From the NCBI RefSeq assembly GCF_029168945.1, contig NC_083604.1, positions 37,505,686 through 37,569,685 on the forward strand: a stretch of 64,000 nucleotides of DNA, in the 5' to 3' direction. Positions 1 to 12,961 of the stretch are shown here, piece after piece. Position 1 is the first letter of the stretch, and every line of letters begins with the position of its first letter. The position numbers and the translations under genes were made by a program. Under the pieces are notes generated by a model. It saw nothing but the letters and a program-made list of their open reading frames with translations. It did not search any database and had not been told where the DNA came from. The DNA comes from Cannabis sativa (lineage: Eukaryota > Streptophyta > Magnoliopsida > Rosales > Cannabaceae).

Positions 1-1067
1 CCCAAATCACACAAGATCTTCCAGACCTGTTCTATATGACCCAAATAACCATTCAAAGGCAACAAAACCACCCAGAACTCACAGAATCACAAAACACCAT
101 TAAAGACCAAACTTTGAGTTCCAAAACTCAAACTTGGTTAGAATCTACTAACATGCAATCAAACTAGATCAAACCTACATAATCATGCATAACTAAGCCT
201 CTGAAAATGAAAACAACCAACTACAGCAAGTAATTACAGATTCAACATATATTTTTCAAAATTCATGCTCTTGAGCTAAAAACTTCAAAACTTGAATTTA
301 AGCAACTCTCATACAAACACAAGCTCTAAACTACTTAAAATAGCATGATTAAACCAATTTAAAATAACCACAATTCACAAAGAAGAAGAACATAATAAAA
401 TCAAGCATGCATCATCATCTTTTCACACATTTTTTTCTAGAATTACAAAAAGAAAAGTTTAGAAACTTTACCAAGGATGAAGAACACTTAGAATGAAAGA
501 AAATAGCTTTGAAAATCAGAATTTCCAGCCCTAGAATCACCCTTCAGCCGAGAGAGAAAGAGAGGAAAAGAGAGAGTGTTTTTTTGCAATTTTTTCTAGT
601 TTCTAAGTTTTGAATGAAAAATGAATAAAAAGAAAACTTTAAACATTAATCTATTTCAGCCAAATAACAAACAAATAACATTTATTTTCAAATAATAAAA
701 TTACAAAAGACAAAATATCATTGGGGCAAAAAGACCATTTTGCCCCTCCACACCAAAATCACATAACAACTCTAAAGGGGTATTTTTGGGAAATTCTAAA
801 TTCCCGGCCATTCCCGACATTCCCAATGTCTAATAAACCGTCCCAAACTACTAACATACTAAGTTTTGATTTCTACTGAGCCAAATGCCGGGTTCCAAAA
901 TACCGGGCACCGAAAATACAAATTATGAAAACTACTGAATGACATAAAATGCATCACTGAATTCAATAAATAACAGTATAAATAAATTATTTAAATAGCT
1001 ATAAATAATTTTCATAATTAATCATAATTAACTGCTAATGTCCAAATTAAACTAAGCGGTCTTTACA
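1..1067 (-). repeat. 3' LTR of the gypsy chromovirus (partial)
   Basis: This stretch matches 13006-14071 with scattered differences (roughly 98 percent identical by eye), so it is the second LTR of the element. On the minus strand it starts TGTAAAGACC at 1067, directly after the polypurine tract. The window begins inside it, so the U5 end and the target duplication are not visible. The divergence from the 5' LTR suggests an older insertion than the Athila element at 29819-41770, whose LTRs differ at about nine positions. Confidence 0.9.
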
Positions 1068-1089
1068 ACTATCCCCCCTTAAAAGGATT

Positions 1090-4000
1090 TCGTCCCCGAA
1101 ATCTAACCTGAATAACTCTGGATATTGAGCTCTCATATCTGACTCTAGCTCCCAGGTGGCTTCCTCCACCTTGTTGTTTCTCCAGAGAACCTTGACCAAT
1201 GCTATGGTCTTATTTCGAAGGACTTTATCCTTTCTATCCAGGATCTGCACTGGCTGTTCCTCATAAGTCATGTCTGGCTGTAGCTCCAGACTCTCATAAC
1301 CGAGTATATGAGAGGGATCTGAAACGTATTTTCTCAACATCGAAACATGGAATACGTTGTGAACTGCTGATAAGGCTGGAGGCAATGCTAACCGATATGC
1401 CACTTGACCTATCTTCTCGAGAATCTCGAAAGGTCCTGTAAATCTAGGGCATAACTTGCCTCTTTTCCCGAAACGTTTAATCCCCTTCATCGGAGATACC
1501 CGTAAAAACACATGGTCCCCTACTTGGAACTCAACATCTCTCGCGTTTCTGGACCGCGTAACTCTTCGTCCGCTTCCGTGAGGCAAGCATTCTCGCTTTT
1601 ATCTTCTCTATTGCCTCATTGGTCCGCTGCACTGACTCTGGACCTAGGTATTTCCTTTCCCCTGTCACATCCCAGTGGATGGGAGATCTACACTTCCTAC
1701 CGTATAACAGTTCGTAGGGAGCCATCCCTATCGTACTCTGATAACTGTTGTTGTAAGAAAATTCTATCAACGGTAGATACTTATTCCATGAGCCTTCAAA
1801 ATCCATAACACAGGCTCGCAACATGTCCTCCAATATCTGAATTGTCCTTTCGGACTGACCATCTGTCTGAGGATGGAATGGTGTACTAAATTTCAGCTTT
1901 GTACCCATTGCTCGTTGCAAACTTTGCCAAAATTTGGAGGTGAACTTCGGCTCCCTGTCCAAAACTATCGACTTCGGTACCCCGTGAAGTCTTACGATCT
2001 CTCTAACATACAATGCTGCCAACTGATCCACTGTAAATGTTGTTCTAACCGGCAGAAAATGAGCAGATTTTGTAAATCGATCCACCACTACCCAGATGGA
2101 ATCAAATAAACCCGTGGTCCTAGGTAACCCGACCACAAAATCCATCGTGATATCTTCCCATTTCCATTCTGGTAGGGTTAAAGGCTGCAACAACCCTGCT
2201 GGTCTCTGATGTTCAGCCTTAATCTGCTGACAAGTGAGGCATCTCGATACGAATTCTACCAAATTCTTCTTCATACCGCTCCACCAGAAGTACAGTTTCA
2301 AATCTTGGTACATATTAGTGGTGCCGGGATGCAGAGAATACGGGGTAGAATGAGCCTCCTCAAAGATCTCATTCCTGAGTTCCACACTATTCGGAACACA
2401 AACTCTAGCTTTATACAAAAGCATCCCGTTATCTGACACTGAAAAGTCCTTGGCTTGACCAGCCAACACCTCATCTCTGATCTTCACTAACTCTGGATCC
2501 GTCATCTAAGCGACTTTTATTCTTTCCAACAGGTCAGATTGTTAGCGTTAAGTTGTGAAGCTGACCTACCACAAACTCAATGCTGGATCTAACCATGTCC
2601 TCTGCTAGCTGAGGTGAGATCTGAACCATACTAGCTACTTGCCCGGGACCCTTTCTGCTCAGGGCATCGGCCATTACATTGGCTTTTCCGGGGTGATAGA
2701 GGATTTCACAGTCGTAATCTTTCACTAACTCCAACCAACGCCTTTGTCTCATATTCAAATCCTTCTGAGTAAAGAAATACTTGAGAATTTTATGGTCGGT
2801 ATAGATTTCACACTTTTCCCCGTAAAGATAATGCCGCCAAATCTTTAATGCGAAAACCACCGCGGCCAACTGTAGATCATGAGTCGGGTATCGCTGTTCA
2901 TAATCCTTTAACTGACGGGAGGCATAAGCGATGACCCGATCGGCTTGCATCAACACACACCCCAAACCCTGTTTGGATGCGTCACAATAAACTACGAACT
3001 TCTCCTTGTCCGAAGGCAAAGCTAGCACTGGAGCGGTAATCAACCTCTGCTTTAGCTCCTAAAAACTAGCTTCGCACTTGTCTGACCAAATAAAACGCTG
3101 ATTCTTCTTCGAAAGCTCGGTTAGGGGCATTGAAATTTTAAAGAACCCTTCGACGAACCTACGGTAGTACCCAGCTAAACCTAAGAAGCTTCTGATCTCT
3201 ATCACTGTCTTCGGTCTCGGCCAATCCCTGACGGATTCGATCTTCCCGGGATCTACCTTGATCCCATCTTTGCTCACAATGTGCCCTAGGAAGGACACCT
3301 GAGATAGCCAAAACTCACATTTCTTGAACTTAGCATAAAGCTTATGTTTCCGAAGCCGTTGCAGTACCATCTGAAGATGTAACTCATGCTCCTCTTCTGA
3401 TTGAGAGTACACGAGGATGTCGTCGATAAACACAATCACACAGATATCGAGGAAATCCTTGAATACTCTATTCATCAAGTCCATGAATGCTGCATGAGCA
3501 TTGGTTAGTCCGAATGACATAACCAGAAATTCGTAATGTCCATACCTAGTGCAGAAAGCCGTCTTCGGAATGTCCTCCTCTCGGATTCTCAACTGATGAT
3601 AACCCGAACGGAGATCAATCTTAGAAAAGACCGTCTTCCCCTGAAGCTGATCGAACAAATCATCGATCCTAGGTAATGGATATTTATTCTTCACCGTCAG
3701 CTTGTTCAATTCTCTGTAGTCGACGCACATCCTCATAGATCCATCTTTCTTCTTGACGAATAAAACTGGGGCTCCCCAGGGTGACACACTGGGCCGAATA
3801 AACCCTATGTCAAGCAACCCTTGGAGCTGAATCTTTAATTCCTTAAGTTCAGCTGGAGCCATTCTATATGGGGCTTTGGAAACCGGTTCCACCCCTGGTG
3901 CCAAGTCTATCACGAAGTCAATCTCCCGCTGAGGTGGTAACCCTGGAAGTTCTTCGGGAAAAACATCCAAAAATTCCCGAACCACCTTGATGTCCTCTGG

Positions 4001-4754
4001 CCAAATGGTATCCACCACCACGGCCAGAAACCCTAAACAATCGTCGTGCAACAATTCTCTAGCTGACATAACCGAGATCACCGGGATCCGAGATCCCTGA
4101 ATTGAACCAACAAACACAAATGGTTCCTCACTTTTCGGTTGGAAGATCAGCATCTTCCTTTTACAATCAATGCTCGCCGAATATTTAGATAGGAAATCCA
4201 TTCCTAAAATAATATCAAATTCGACTAAACTCATCTCTATCAGATCAGCACTTAACTCTCTACCATCTATCCTGATTGCCATAGACCTAATCCACCTATT
4301 GGAGATAACCAATTCTCCGCCAGGTAATAGGGTTCCAAACCCTGATTCATATCTATCGTACGGTCTACCCAATTTACTAAAGACTCTGGCCGCCACATAA
4401 GAATGTGTAGCCCCAAAATCAAACAGCACTGAATATAGCGAGTTATTAATAGAAAGCTGACCTGTGACAACTGATGGGCTGGCATCTGCATCAGCCTGAA
4501 TGATAGCGAACACCCTGGCTGGAGTGGGTATCGCTGGAGCTCTCGGTGCCTCTGATCGGAGCTGGGGGCAGTCCCTCTTGAAGTGTCCGGGCATGCCACA
4601 GTGAAAGCATCTCTGACGTTTGCACTCACCCCGATGGTGCCTTTTGCAGCTAGGGCACTCGGGATAGGAGAATCGGGTCTCAGTACCACCAGGACGACTC
4701 CCTCTGTTCTGGTTCCCCCGGAACCTCTTGTTTAGACTCGAGCCACCGGAAGCA
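1090..4754 (-). pseudogene. gag C-terminus and pol of the gypsy chromovirus
   Basis: Reading leftwards: a CCHC zinc knuckle ([14 protein letters not shown], about 4566-4607); an aspartic protease core reading FDFGATHS rather than the usual DSGA (about 4393-4428); reverse transcriptase with the FIDD catalytic box (about 3403-3433); RNase H (about 2540-3040); zinc-binding and core integrase (about 1560-2450); and a chromodomain-like tail with LRNK, VKVLW and EEATWE (about 1100-1300). Breaks: an in-frame TAG near 3060 where a Gln codon is expected, a one-base insertion near 2546, a TAG near 2513, and a one-base shift near 1550-1585. The conserved TNAPAAF of RT reads TNAHAAF. Both early stops fit C-to-T change of CAG. 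Clearly a dead copy. Confidence 0.88.
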
Positions 4755-4759
4755 GTGGG

Positions 4760-7700
4760 TGTTGGAAATTATTTTACCAGGATCTTAGATCTACTCACAA
4801 GTATGTTTATTAACATCCTAAATAAGAACTTTCTAAAACGATAAATTAAACACATATAAAGTTTAAGAAACCTTACATTGGGTGCAGCGGAATAATATGA
4901 CTCCTTCCGTTCAGATATCTAGCCCTTGATTCCTTTCTGTAGCAGAGCATTATCAATATCTGAACCTGGATCTCTTTCTCTGAATCTTTGATGCTGAAAC
5001 TCCTTTGCTGATGATCTTTCTTCACGATCTTCCTCACTATGATTGAGGTATCACTTGATGTGTGTGGGCACTACTCAAATCACTAAGGATTTCGAAATTC
5101 AAAGGAAGAGAAAGAAGAAGTGGTAGCTAAAGATAGGGAGAGAGAAAGGCTTAGGTTTTTCTCTGAAGGAAAAATAGAAAATTTAAGTGTAAATTTCCTG
5201 AAGCCTTCACTATCTATTTATAGCATTCCACTAGGGTTAGGTTTGAATTATTTGGCATTAAAATAATGAAAAAATCAGTTTAAATTTCCTACAAAAGTGG
5301 CTGGCCCTATACAAGTGGATTTGGGCCTCACTTTTTGCAATTTTGCAGTTTTATCTTTTCTGTATCTGATTTTCTCAAAAACGCCAATTTTCTAATTCAA
5401 CCATTTAAATGCCAATTCTAACTATTTAATAACTATAAATAATTATTAAATAATATTGTCATTTATCATATTTGTTAATTGAACCATAAAAAGTATCATA
5501 ATTAACAAATATGCCCCTAAAACTCTTTCTTTACAATTTCGCCCTTACTTAGTGAAAAATTCACAAATAGACATAGTCTAATTTGAGAATTATAATTGAT
5601 TAATCAAAATCAATTACTTGAGTCTTACAAGCAATATTATCTCAACTAGTGGGGGGACCATGGGTCTATATAACCGAGCTTCCAATAAGTAGATCAAGAA
5701 TTTAGCACTAAAATTCACTAACTTATTAATTCTTCGTTGAATCCACGCATAGAACTTAGAATTGCACTCTCAGTATATAGAATGCTCTATATGTTCCACC
5801 ATATAGACACATCATTAGTTATCCATTGTTATAATCCTAATTTGATCAGTGATCCTCTATATGAATGATCTACACAGTAAAGGGATTAGATTACCGTAAC
5901 ACCCTACTATGTATTTTATCCTTAGAACACTTGACCCCGTATAAATGATATTTCAGCTTATGTGAAATGAGATCTCCACCATTTATTTTCGTTTGGTCAA
6001 GCTCGAAGGAGATCATCCTTTGCTTACTATTCGCCAGATAGAAGCTATAGATTCCATGTTTATGCTAGCGCTCCCACTCAATTGCCTTTACCGAGTGTTC
6101 CCAAAATGTACGTATCACCCTGACCTAAAAGTAGGCTTAACTAACAAATCAAAGAACACGAATAGCCTTTCAAGATTGAGCCTAATCATAACAGGATTAA
6201 GATCATTTGATCTAGGATCAACTTGGCGATATTGACTTGAATAGATTCTACTGTAAGTTTAATTAAATCTAAGTCAAAGTTCAATATCGGTCCCTTCCGA
6301 TGCATACTCCATGCATCCAACCTGAGCTTTACTTTAACCAATGTTCTGGAAAGAACATAGTATTTCTCCAAATACAAGTAAACTCTTGTTGTAGATTATC
6401 ATATCAGTAAAACCCTGTGTCTGATAAATCTAGGAAACTTTATTCACATAGTCATGTTTACTTTCCAATGTGTTGACGGCACAATAAACAGGATCAAGTA
6501 TGTGAAAAGGGTTTCAGATGAATTTAGACATTATGTACATATAATCATGTGAACCATGCAACATTAAATGTTAAATCTGATCTATATTAATAAGTAAATC
6601 TGATTATATTGAAATGAGTTTTATTTAGGGCATAAAACCCAACAAACTCCCACTTGCACTAATATAAAACAAAAAGTGCATTTCAAATAATCTCAACACC
6701 TTGATATACAAATCAAGTGTAGTAGTAGTAAACTTCTCGTAATAGGATCTGAAAGGTTGAATTAAACACAACCTTTTCTCCACTATTACTCTTCCTTAAT
6801 CACAAAATCATTGATAATGTGAAATTCCTCTCTATATGTCTACTCTCTTGGGATACTGGATTCTATATCTTTGGCAACTACTTTTGGTTAATCAGGAAAT
6901 TAACACTAGTAGTTTAAGGCAATTTGGAATGATGCCAAAAATGTGTAGAACTTTCCTTAGACTGAATAAGTACCTTTCCTACAGCTTTAACATTCAGTCC
7001 CTTTCTGGTAGACCTAGAGACTTCAGATAGGTTTTTACACTTCTCCAAAATCACTATTCCACCCCCAGAGTAACCACCATCTTATCAGAAATATTTACTA
7101 GCACATAGGCAAATTTCGAAATCTGATGTGGTGTAGTCTAAGAGTTTTAAACACACTCTTATAGACTAACATATAGTTCCTCTTCTTAATCTTAGGATTT
7201 ACTTGATTGTCTTCCAATGTTCTTCTCCTGGATTAATCTGATACCTACGCATTACTCCCACTCAACAGCAGGTGTCTGGTCTAAGGCATACAAAAGCATA
7301 TCTAAGACCTCTCACTGTTGATATAAGAAATTCTTTCATGGCTTTATCTTTTCTGGAATAGTTCAGACTTTTCCTTAGATAAATAAAATCTATACCTAAG
7401 AAGTTGTGAAGCTTCTATAGATTGCCATTAGAAAGAAAATGCTTCAGCATCTTACTAAAGTAAGTTACTTGCATTAGAGTAAGTAATTACCAGGTATACC
7501 ACAAGCCATAGGTTTATATAAACTCAAACCTATAATACTAGGAACAGAAAGTTTTGTTAAGTCCATTGAATAGACTCATAAACGAAAATTTCCTTTTATG
7601 TCCTTGTAATAGAAAACTTTAGGTTACTCCATGTGAATGGATTAAACCATAGTTCTATTGGCTTTCTTCTTAGTTTATAGAATGCTCTATATGTTCCACC

Positions 7701-8554
7701 ATATAGACACATCATTAGTTATCCATTGTTATAATCCTAATTTGATCAGTGATCCTCTATATGAATGATCTACACAGTAAAGGGATGAGATTACCGTAAC
7801 ACCCTACTATGTATTTTATCCTTAAAACACTTGACCCCGTATAAATGATATTTCAGCTTATGTGAAATGAGATCTACACCATTTATTTTTCGTTTGGTCA
7901 AGCTCGAAGGAGATCATCCTTTGCTTACTATTCGCCAGATAGAAGCTATAGATTCCATGTTTATGCTAGCGCTCCCACTCAATTGCACTACCGTGTTCCC
8001 AAAATGTACGTATCACCCTGACCTAAAAGTAGGCTTAACTAACAAATCAAAGAACACGAATAGCCTTTCAAGATTGAGGCTAATCATAACAGGATTAAGA
8101 TCATTTGATCTAGGATCAACTTGGCGATATTGACTTGAATAGATTCTACGGTAAGTTTAATTAAATCTAAGTCAAAGTTCAATATCGGTCCCTTCCGATG
8201 CATACTCCATGCATCCAACCTGAGCTTTACTTTAACCAATGTTCTGGAAAGAACATAGTATTTCTCTAAATACAAGTAAACTCTTGTTGTAGAATATCAT
8301 ATCAGTAAAACCCTGTGTCTGATAAATCTAGGAAACTTTATTCACATAGTCATGTTTACTTTCCAATGTATTGACGGCACAATAAACAGGATCAAGTATG
8401 TGAAAAGGGTTTCAGATGAATTTAGACATTATGTACATATAATCATGAAATAAATCATGTGAACCATGCAACATTAAATGTTATTTCTGATCTATATTAA
8501 TAAGTAAATCTGATTATATTGAAATGAGTTTTATTTAGGGCATAAAACCCAACA
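4760..8554 (-). mobile_element. Rearranged non-autonomous LTR element inserted in gag
   Basis: It is bounded by TG and CA and by a perfect 5-bp duplication, gtggg (4755-4759 and 8555-8559). It holds a full LTR (4760-6644), a short internal segment (6645-7676), and only part of a second LTR (7677-8554). In minus-strand sense the LTR begins TGTTGGGTTTTATGCCC and is preceded by AAGTGGGAGTT, a polypurine-type junction typical of copia-like elements. Compared with the copy at 54468, sequence from within the 5' LTR through the primer-binding site and most of the interior is missing; the join lies in the shared tagttt/atag at about 7676. No protein-coding region is recognisable. Confidence 0.88.
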
Positions 8555-8559
8555 GTGGG

Positions 8560-8957
8560 TGCTCTCTTCCTCTGATCAATGGCCGAACCACTACTCCTCC
8601 TGCTAAAGCCTGATGCAGGAGGGGTAGGAGCCCCGCCACTCGCTGGAGTACTAGCTGACTCCGACATACACCCAACTGCGCCCTAAGCTCGCAGTGCCTT
8701 CTCCACCATCTGAGCATAGGTGGTGCTGTCGTCCGTGGTGATCATCAAATCGTGTTTGATCTTGGCATTCAACCCGTCCAGATACTTCTCCTTCTTGCTG
8801 AAGTCGGTTGGCACAATTCCCGAGGCTAACCTCGCTAACCGGTCAAACTGAGTAGTATACTCAGTGACACTCATATTCTCACGCTGGGTCAGGTGAGCGA
8901 ACTCTTTCCTCTTGGCGCTTCTGACCGCCTCATTGTAATACTTCGCGTTGAAGAGTT
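8560..8957 (-). pseudogene. gag middle segment of the gypsy chromovirus
   Basis: Between the two insertions the minus strand encodes a piece of gag: ELFNAKYYNEAVRSAKRKEF, then a stretch with SVTEYTTQFDRLARL, the conserved region of retrotransposon gag proteins, followed by a Ser/Pro-rich linker leading to the zinc knuckle on the far side of the 4760-8554 insertion. One in-frame stop lies near 8684. Removing both insertions and one copy of each target duplication rejoins the gag frame, which shows these are true insertions rather than assembly joins. Confidence 0.85.
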
Positions 8958-8962
8958 CCTGG

Positions 8963-10873
8963 TGTTGGGTTTTATGCCCTAAATAAAACTCTTTACAATC
9001 TGATTAGTTATCAATATAAGAAATTTGAAGTGATTGATGTTTGCATGAATTTTACATGCTAATGGTTTAATATGTTTAATATGTTTATTACATTCATACA
9101 CACAAAATCAGTTAAATCCAGATCATATGTTTATTCACAATTACAATATCGTCAACACAGTGGAATGTGATTGTGATCATATGAATCAAAAGTTTTGGTC
9201 CCTGTTTCATCAGTGTTATTGGATTTACACTAATGTGATAATCAGCGATGATGTGTACTTACACTTGGAGTAAGTGTTATGTTCTTTCCAGGACATTAGT
9301 AAAGTATACTAGTTTCGAATGTATGGAGTATACATTGGACTGGACCGATATTGCAACTAAGTTAAGATATTACAAACTTACCGTTATACATATCTTTCCA
9401 AGTCAATATCAGTAGTTGATCTTAAGATTAAAAGAATCTAAATCCTGATATGCTTGGGCTCAACTCAGGAGTGCTATTCATGTTCTTTGATTTATTAGTT
9501 AAGCCTACTTTTGGGTCAGGGTGATACGTATATTTTGGGAACATGATAGTATGATTGAGTGGGAGTGCTGAACATAAATATGGAATCTATAGCTTCTACT
9601 GGTGTATAGAAGTTAAGTGATGATTCCCTTCGAGCTTAGCAAATAGAAGTAAATGGATGAGCTCTTGTTTAACTGACTAATTATTAGATCACTAAACACC
9701 ATTTACACGTAGTTAAGTGTTTTAAGGGGCAAAATACATTGAGGGGTGAGAACGGTAAAGAAATCCCATCTCGATGTAAATCATCTATATAGAGGATCTT
9801 TAAATCACAATAAGATTATAACAATGGTTAAATGAGATAGTATATTGGTATCGTGAAACATACAATATGCTCTATATAAGTCTGAGAGTGCAATTCTAAG
9901 TTCTAAGAGTGGATTCAACGAAGAATTAATAAGTAGGAATTTACTTGGTAAATTTGGTTCACTTATTGGAAGCTCAGCATATAGATCCATGGTCCCCATT
10001 CTAGTTGAGAACATTCTGCTTGTAAGACTCATTAATTGATTCGTGATTGATCAATTATAATTCTAAAGTTAGACTATGTCTAATTTTATGAATTTTCACT
10101 ATGCAGGGGCGAAATTGTAAAGAAAAGAGTTTTCTAGGTTTATTTATTTATTAATGGACTTTATATGTCTAATTAATAATTAAATTAAATGACAATATTA
10201 TTTAATAATCTATTTTAGTTATTAAATAATTAGTTTTGGCATTTAAAAGGTTAGAATTGGAAAATTGGCGTTTTTGAGAAAATAGAGATAAAATTTGATA
10301 AAATTGCAAAATTAAGTGAGGCCCAATAACACCATATGGCCGGCCACTTAATTAGATTTTTCAAATTAATATTTTCATTATTTTAATGCCAAATAAATCC
10401 TAACCTAAACCTAGTAGTTGCCTATAAATAGAAAGTGATGGCTCAGTCTCATAACATGCTTTTCATTAGCTTTCTGACAGAAATTTCTCTCTTCAGAAAA
10501 CTGAGCCTTCCTCACTCTCTACCTTGGCCGAAATACCTCTCTCTCTCTTTTCCCTTCATCTTTTTCGTGACCCTAGTGAAAGAGTAAGTGCCCACACACA
10601 GCAAGCAGTAACTCAATCATAGATTGGAAGACTGTGAAGGATCAAAACTTGAAGAAGAAGGACATTCGGGCTCAGATCTTGATTATACTCTGCTACAGAA
10701 AGGAATCAAGGGTTAGAGATCTGAGTGGAAGGAGACATTAATTCCGCTGCATCAATGTAAGGTTATCTTAACTTTATATGTGTTTATTTTATCGTTTTAG
10801 AAAGTTCATATTTAGGATGTTAATAAACATACTTGTGAGTAGATCTAAGATCCTGGTAAAATAATTCCCAACA
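8963..10873 (+). mobile_element. Solo LTR of the second LTR family, opposite orientation
   Basis: It begins TGTTGGGTTTTATGCCC and ends AATTCCCAACA, flanked by a perfect 5-bp duplication cctgg (8958-8962 and 10874-10878). It contains no interior and no second LTR, so it is a solo LTR left by recombination between two LTRs. It is diverged from the other copies and lies in the opposite orientation to the element at 4760-8554. It interrupts gag between the codons for ERFQ and ELFNA. Confidence 0.92.
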
Positions 10874-10878
10874 CCTGG

Positions 10879-11495
10879 AACCTTTCCCAGGTCATGGTGG
10901 TGACGTCATGGATCTGAGACACCATGTCCCACCAGACCAGAGCGTCCTCCTGGAACTGGAAAGTGGCACACACCACTCTGTCGTTACCGGTGACACCCAT
11001 AAAGTTCAGGATCTTGGTAATCACCGTTAGCCATTGCTCGGCTTTCATCACGTCCGGACCTCCCAGGAAAACCGGAGGTGCTTGCTTCCAGAACCGTTCG
11101 TACAGGGGTTCCAATCTATTGGCCGCCACCACTATCTCGGCACAGGGGGCGGGGCGGTGCCACCGGAACTACGGGCACCAGGAACCGGCAGGAGCACCCT
11201 GCTGTCTCAACCTCTGAATCTCGAGGTCTTGCTCTTCAATCCGGGCTTGCATTTCCGCAAACCGTAACTCCTAATTCTGGGCTCCCTGATCGGCTGGGGG
11301 AGCCTGGGCAGCCTGTGGCGGGTTCTCATCACCCCGACCACGAGCCCTACCTCGGGGACCTCTACCTCGGCCCCTAACAGGCGGGGGAAACTGAGCTCCT
11401 TGTCCTTGGTTCGACCCCACTGAGTTGCCCTGACTCCTGGTAGTCCGCCTGGCGTCCATCTGATTAGAACTGCCTGCGAAACCAAGAGTTGGCAT
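10879..11495 (-). pseudogene. gag N-terminal segment of the gypsy chromovirus
   Basis: The ATG at 11495 opens a Gly/Arg-rich N-terminus (PPPVRGRGRGPRGRARGRG), then a stop near 11271 (TAG where CAG is expected), a short coiled-coil-like stretch (AEMQARIEEQDLEIQRLRQQ), a frameshift near 11140-11170, and then the gag core with LYERFWKQAPPVFLGG and EQWLTVITKI up to the solo LTR insertion. The leader from the primer-binding site to this ATG (11496-11726) has no other ORF. It would be the capsid protein of the element and is non-functional here. Confidence 0.85.
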
Positions 11496-12185
11496 ATCAG
11501 GTCGTATTCAAGGAGAGCTTACTAATGCCGCTTAATTTGGAAATTAAAAACGAAACATGCGCCTATTCTACTATCAGGCTACTAACATGCTTCCTAACAG
11601 GCTTTTCTTTTTCATAACTGAATAAAATAAACTACTAAAGCAATAAAGGCTTACTGAACCGTGAAACGAGCTAACTGCTGATGATGATTGTACATGTCGT
11701 GACGATCTTCGGAAGACAACCTGGCGGCTCTGATACCAATTGTAACACCCTAACTAACATAGGCGTGTTACGTGATTTTTAAACATGTTGTGCAGCTCGT
11801 TGCTAATCAACGAGGTTTATGGAAAACGTGATTAATTAAAATTTTTGCTTTTTAATTAAACTTATAAAATAATATTACAAAAGACTCGGGATCCCGATTA
11901 CAAAATCATTTACAAAAAGATTTAACTGTTTATACAAAATAAAAGTCGCCTAGCGACCAGTTACAAAATCAGCCTCGCTGTCCCGATGATCGTACGCTCC
12001 AGGCCTAAACGCCCCGACATGTACAACCTTCATAAGCTCGCTCACGGTCCATCAGCTTTAGCCTTGCCTTTACCTACACATAAACGTAGAACTGTGAGTC
12101 GACAGACTCAGTAAGAAAAGCATAATAATATTCATACATAATCCCGGTCATGATCAGACGCCCATACCCCTGATCATAACCCTAA

Positions 12186-12274
12186 CTGCCGTGTCCAACA
12201 CGATACTGAGTCCCGCTACTGCCGTGTCCAACACGGTACTGAGCCACTACTGCCGTGTCCAAAACGGTACTGAG
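12186..12274. repeat. Three tandem copies of a 25-bp hairpin unit
   Basis: Copies of ctgccgtgtccaacacgg plus tactgag start at 12186, 12219 and 12250. Each holds the inverted repeat CCGTGT-cca-ACACGG, with small differences (cgatactgag in copy 1, aaaacgg in copy 3). They lie in the U5-proximal part of the LTR and could form small hairpins in DNA or in the element RNA. Confidence 0.85.
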
Positions 12275-12318
12275 TTCTGAACGTTCATAGGGACGGTACT
12301 ATTGACACGTAACAGCCT

Positions 12319-12535
12319 GATCGGTCGAACCGGTCATACTCCATTCGGTCATACTCCGGCACTCGTACCGACGTGTTCTTGTATCCACGATCGGTCGAAC
12401 CGGTCATACTCGGCCGCCGGTCATACTCCTGTACCGAAGGGATACGTCAATAGTACGGAACCACCAACCAAGTGTCGGCTGATCGGTCGAGCCGGTCATA
12501 CTCATTCTTGGTCATACTCCAGCCTGTACCGACGT
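12319..12535. repeat. Three copies of a GGTCATACTC-containing repeat in the LTR
   Basis: Units starting near 12319, 12389 and 12481 each begin gatcggtcg(a)accggtcat and carry two copies of ggtcatactc 15-17 bp apart, followed by a gtaccgacgtg-like tail. This is a decayed minisatellite inside the LTR. No function is evident from the sequence. Confidence 0.8.
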
Positions 12536-12869
12536 GACAGGGTTGGATGGTTCGAAGCCAACATACATAACTAATGTAATCTAACAGGATTCCTACATGC
12601 TCGTTAAACATGTAATCTACATATGCATACTGTTATACGAATCTTACCTGGATTCCGAATTCAGGTGTGCCGGTCAACCTGACTGGAACTTTAGCTGAGC
12701 GGCGGATTACAGGCTCCTAAACCATAAAAATCACAACACTATAAGTGACACGCTAAATCACTTCCCGGGGACTTAAACTAAGAACTAAAAGTTTCCCTAT
12801 CGATAAAAAGCATGGCAATACCCCCTAAAACATAAAAACGAGGAAAACTAGGGTCCCTGAATTTTCCCC

Positions 12870-12961
12870 AACCGGTAGACCGGTTGCCCAACCGGAATTC
12901 CGGTTCTGGGAATTACTGGACCCTCATCCAGAATTCCGGTTGCACAACCGGAATTCCGGTT
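12870..12961. repeat. Paired 16-bp palindromes in the LTR, 20-bp spacing
   Basis: AACCGGAATTCCGGTT occurs perfectly at 12890-12905 and 12946-12961. An imperfect partner lies 20 bp upstream of each (12870-12885 and about 12926-12941). The two pairs are 56 bp apart. This resembles a dimeric protein-binding array; see the finding on paired palindromes. Confidence 0.85.

Noticed and set aside
5993..6235. An ORF of about 80 codons repeated in the LTRs (also 7867-8133, 14830-15069, 26501-26740, 55687-55926), possibly a conserved small protein.
   Set aside because: It is explained by the LTRs being copies of one repeat. It has no recognised domain, an antisense ORF in the same place is equally conserved, and the solo LTR at 8963-10873 lacks it.
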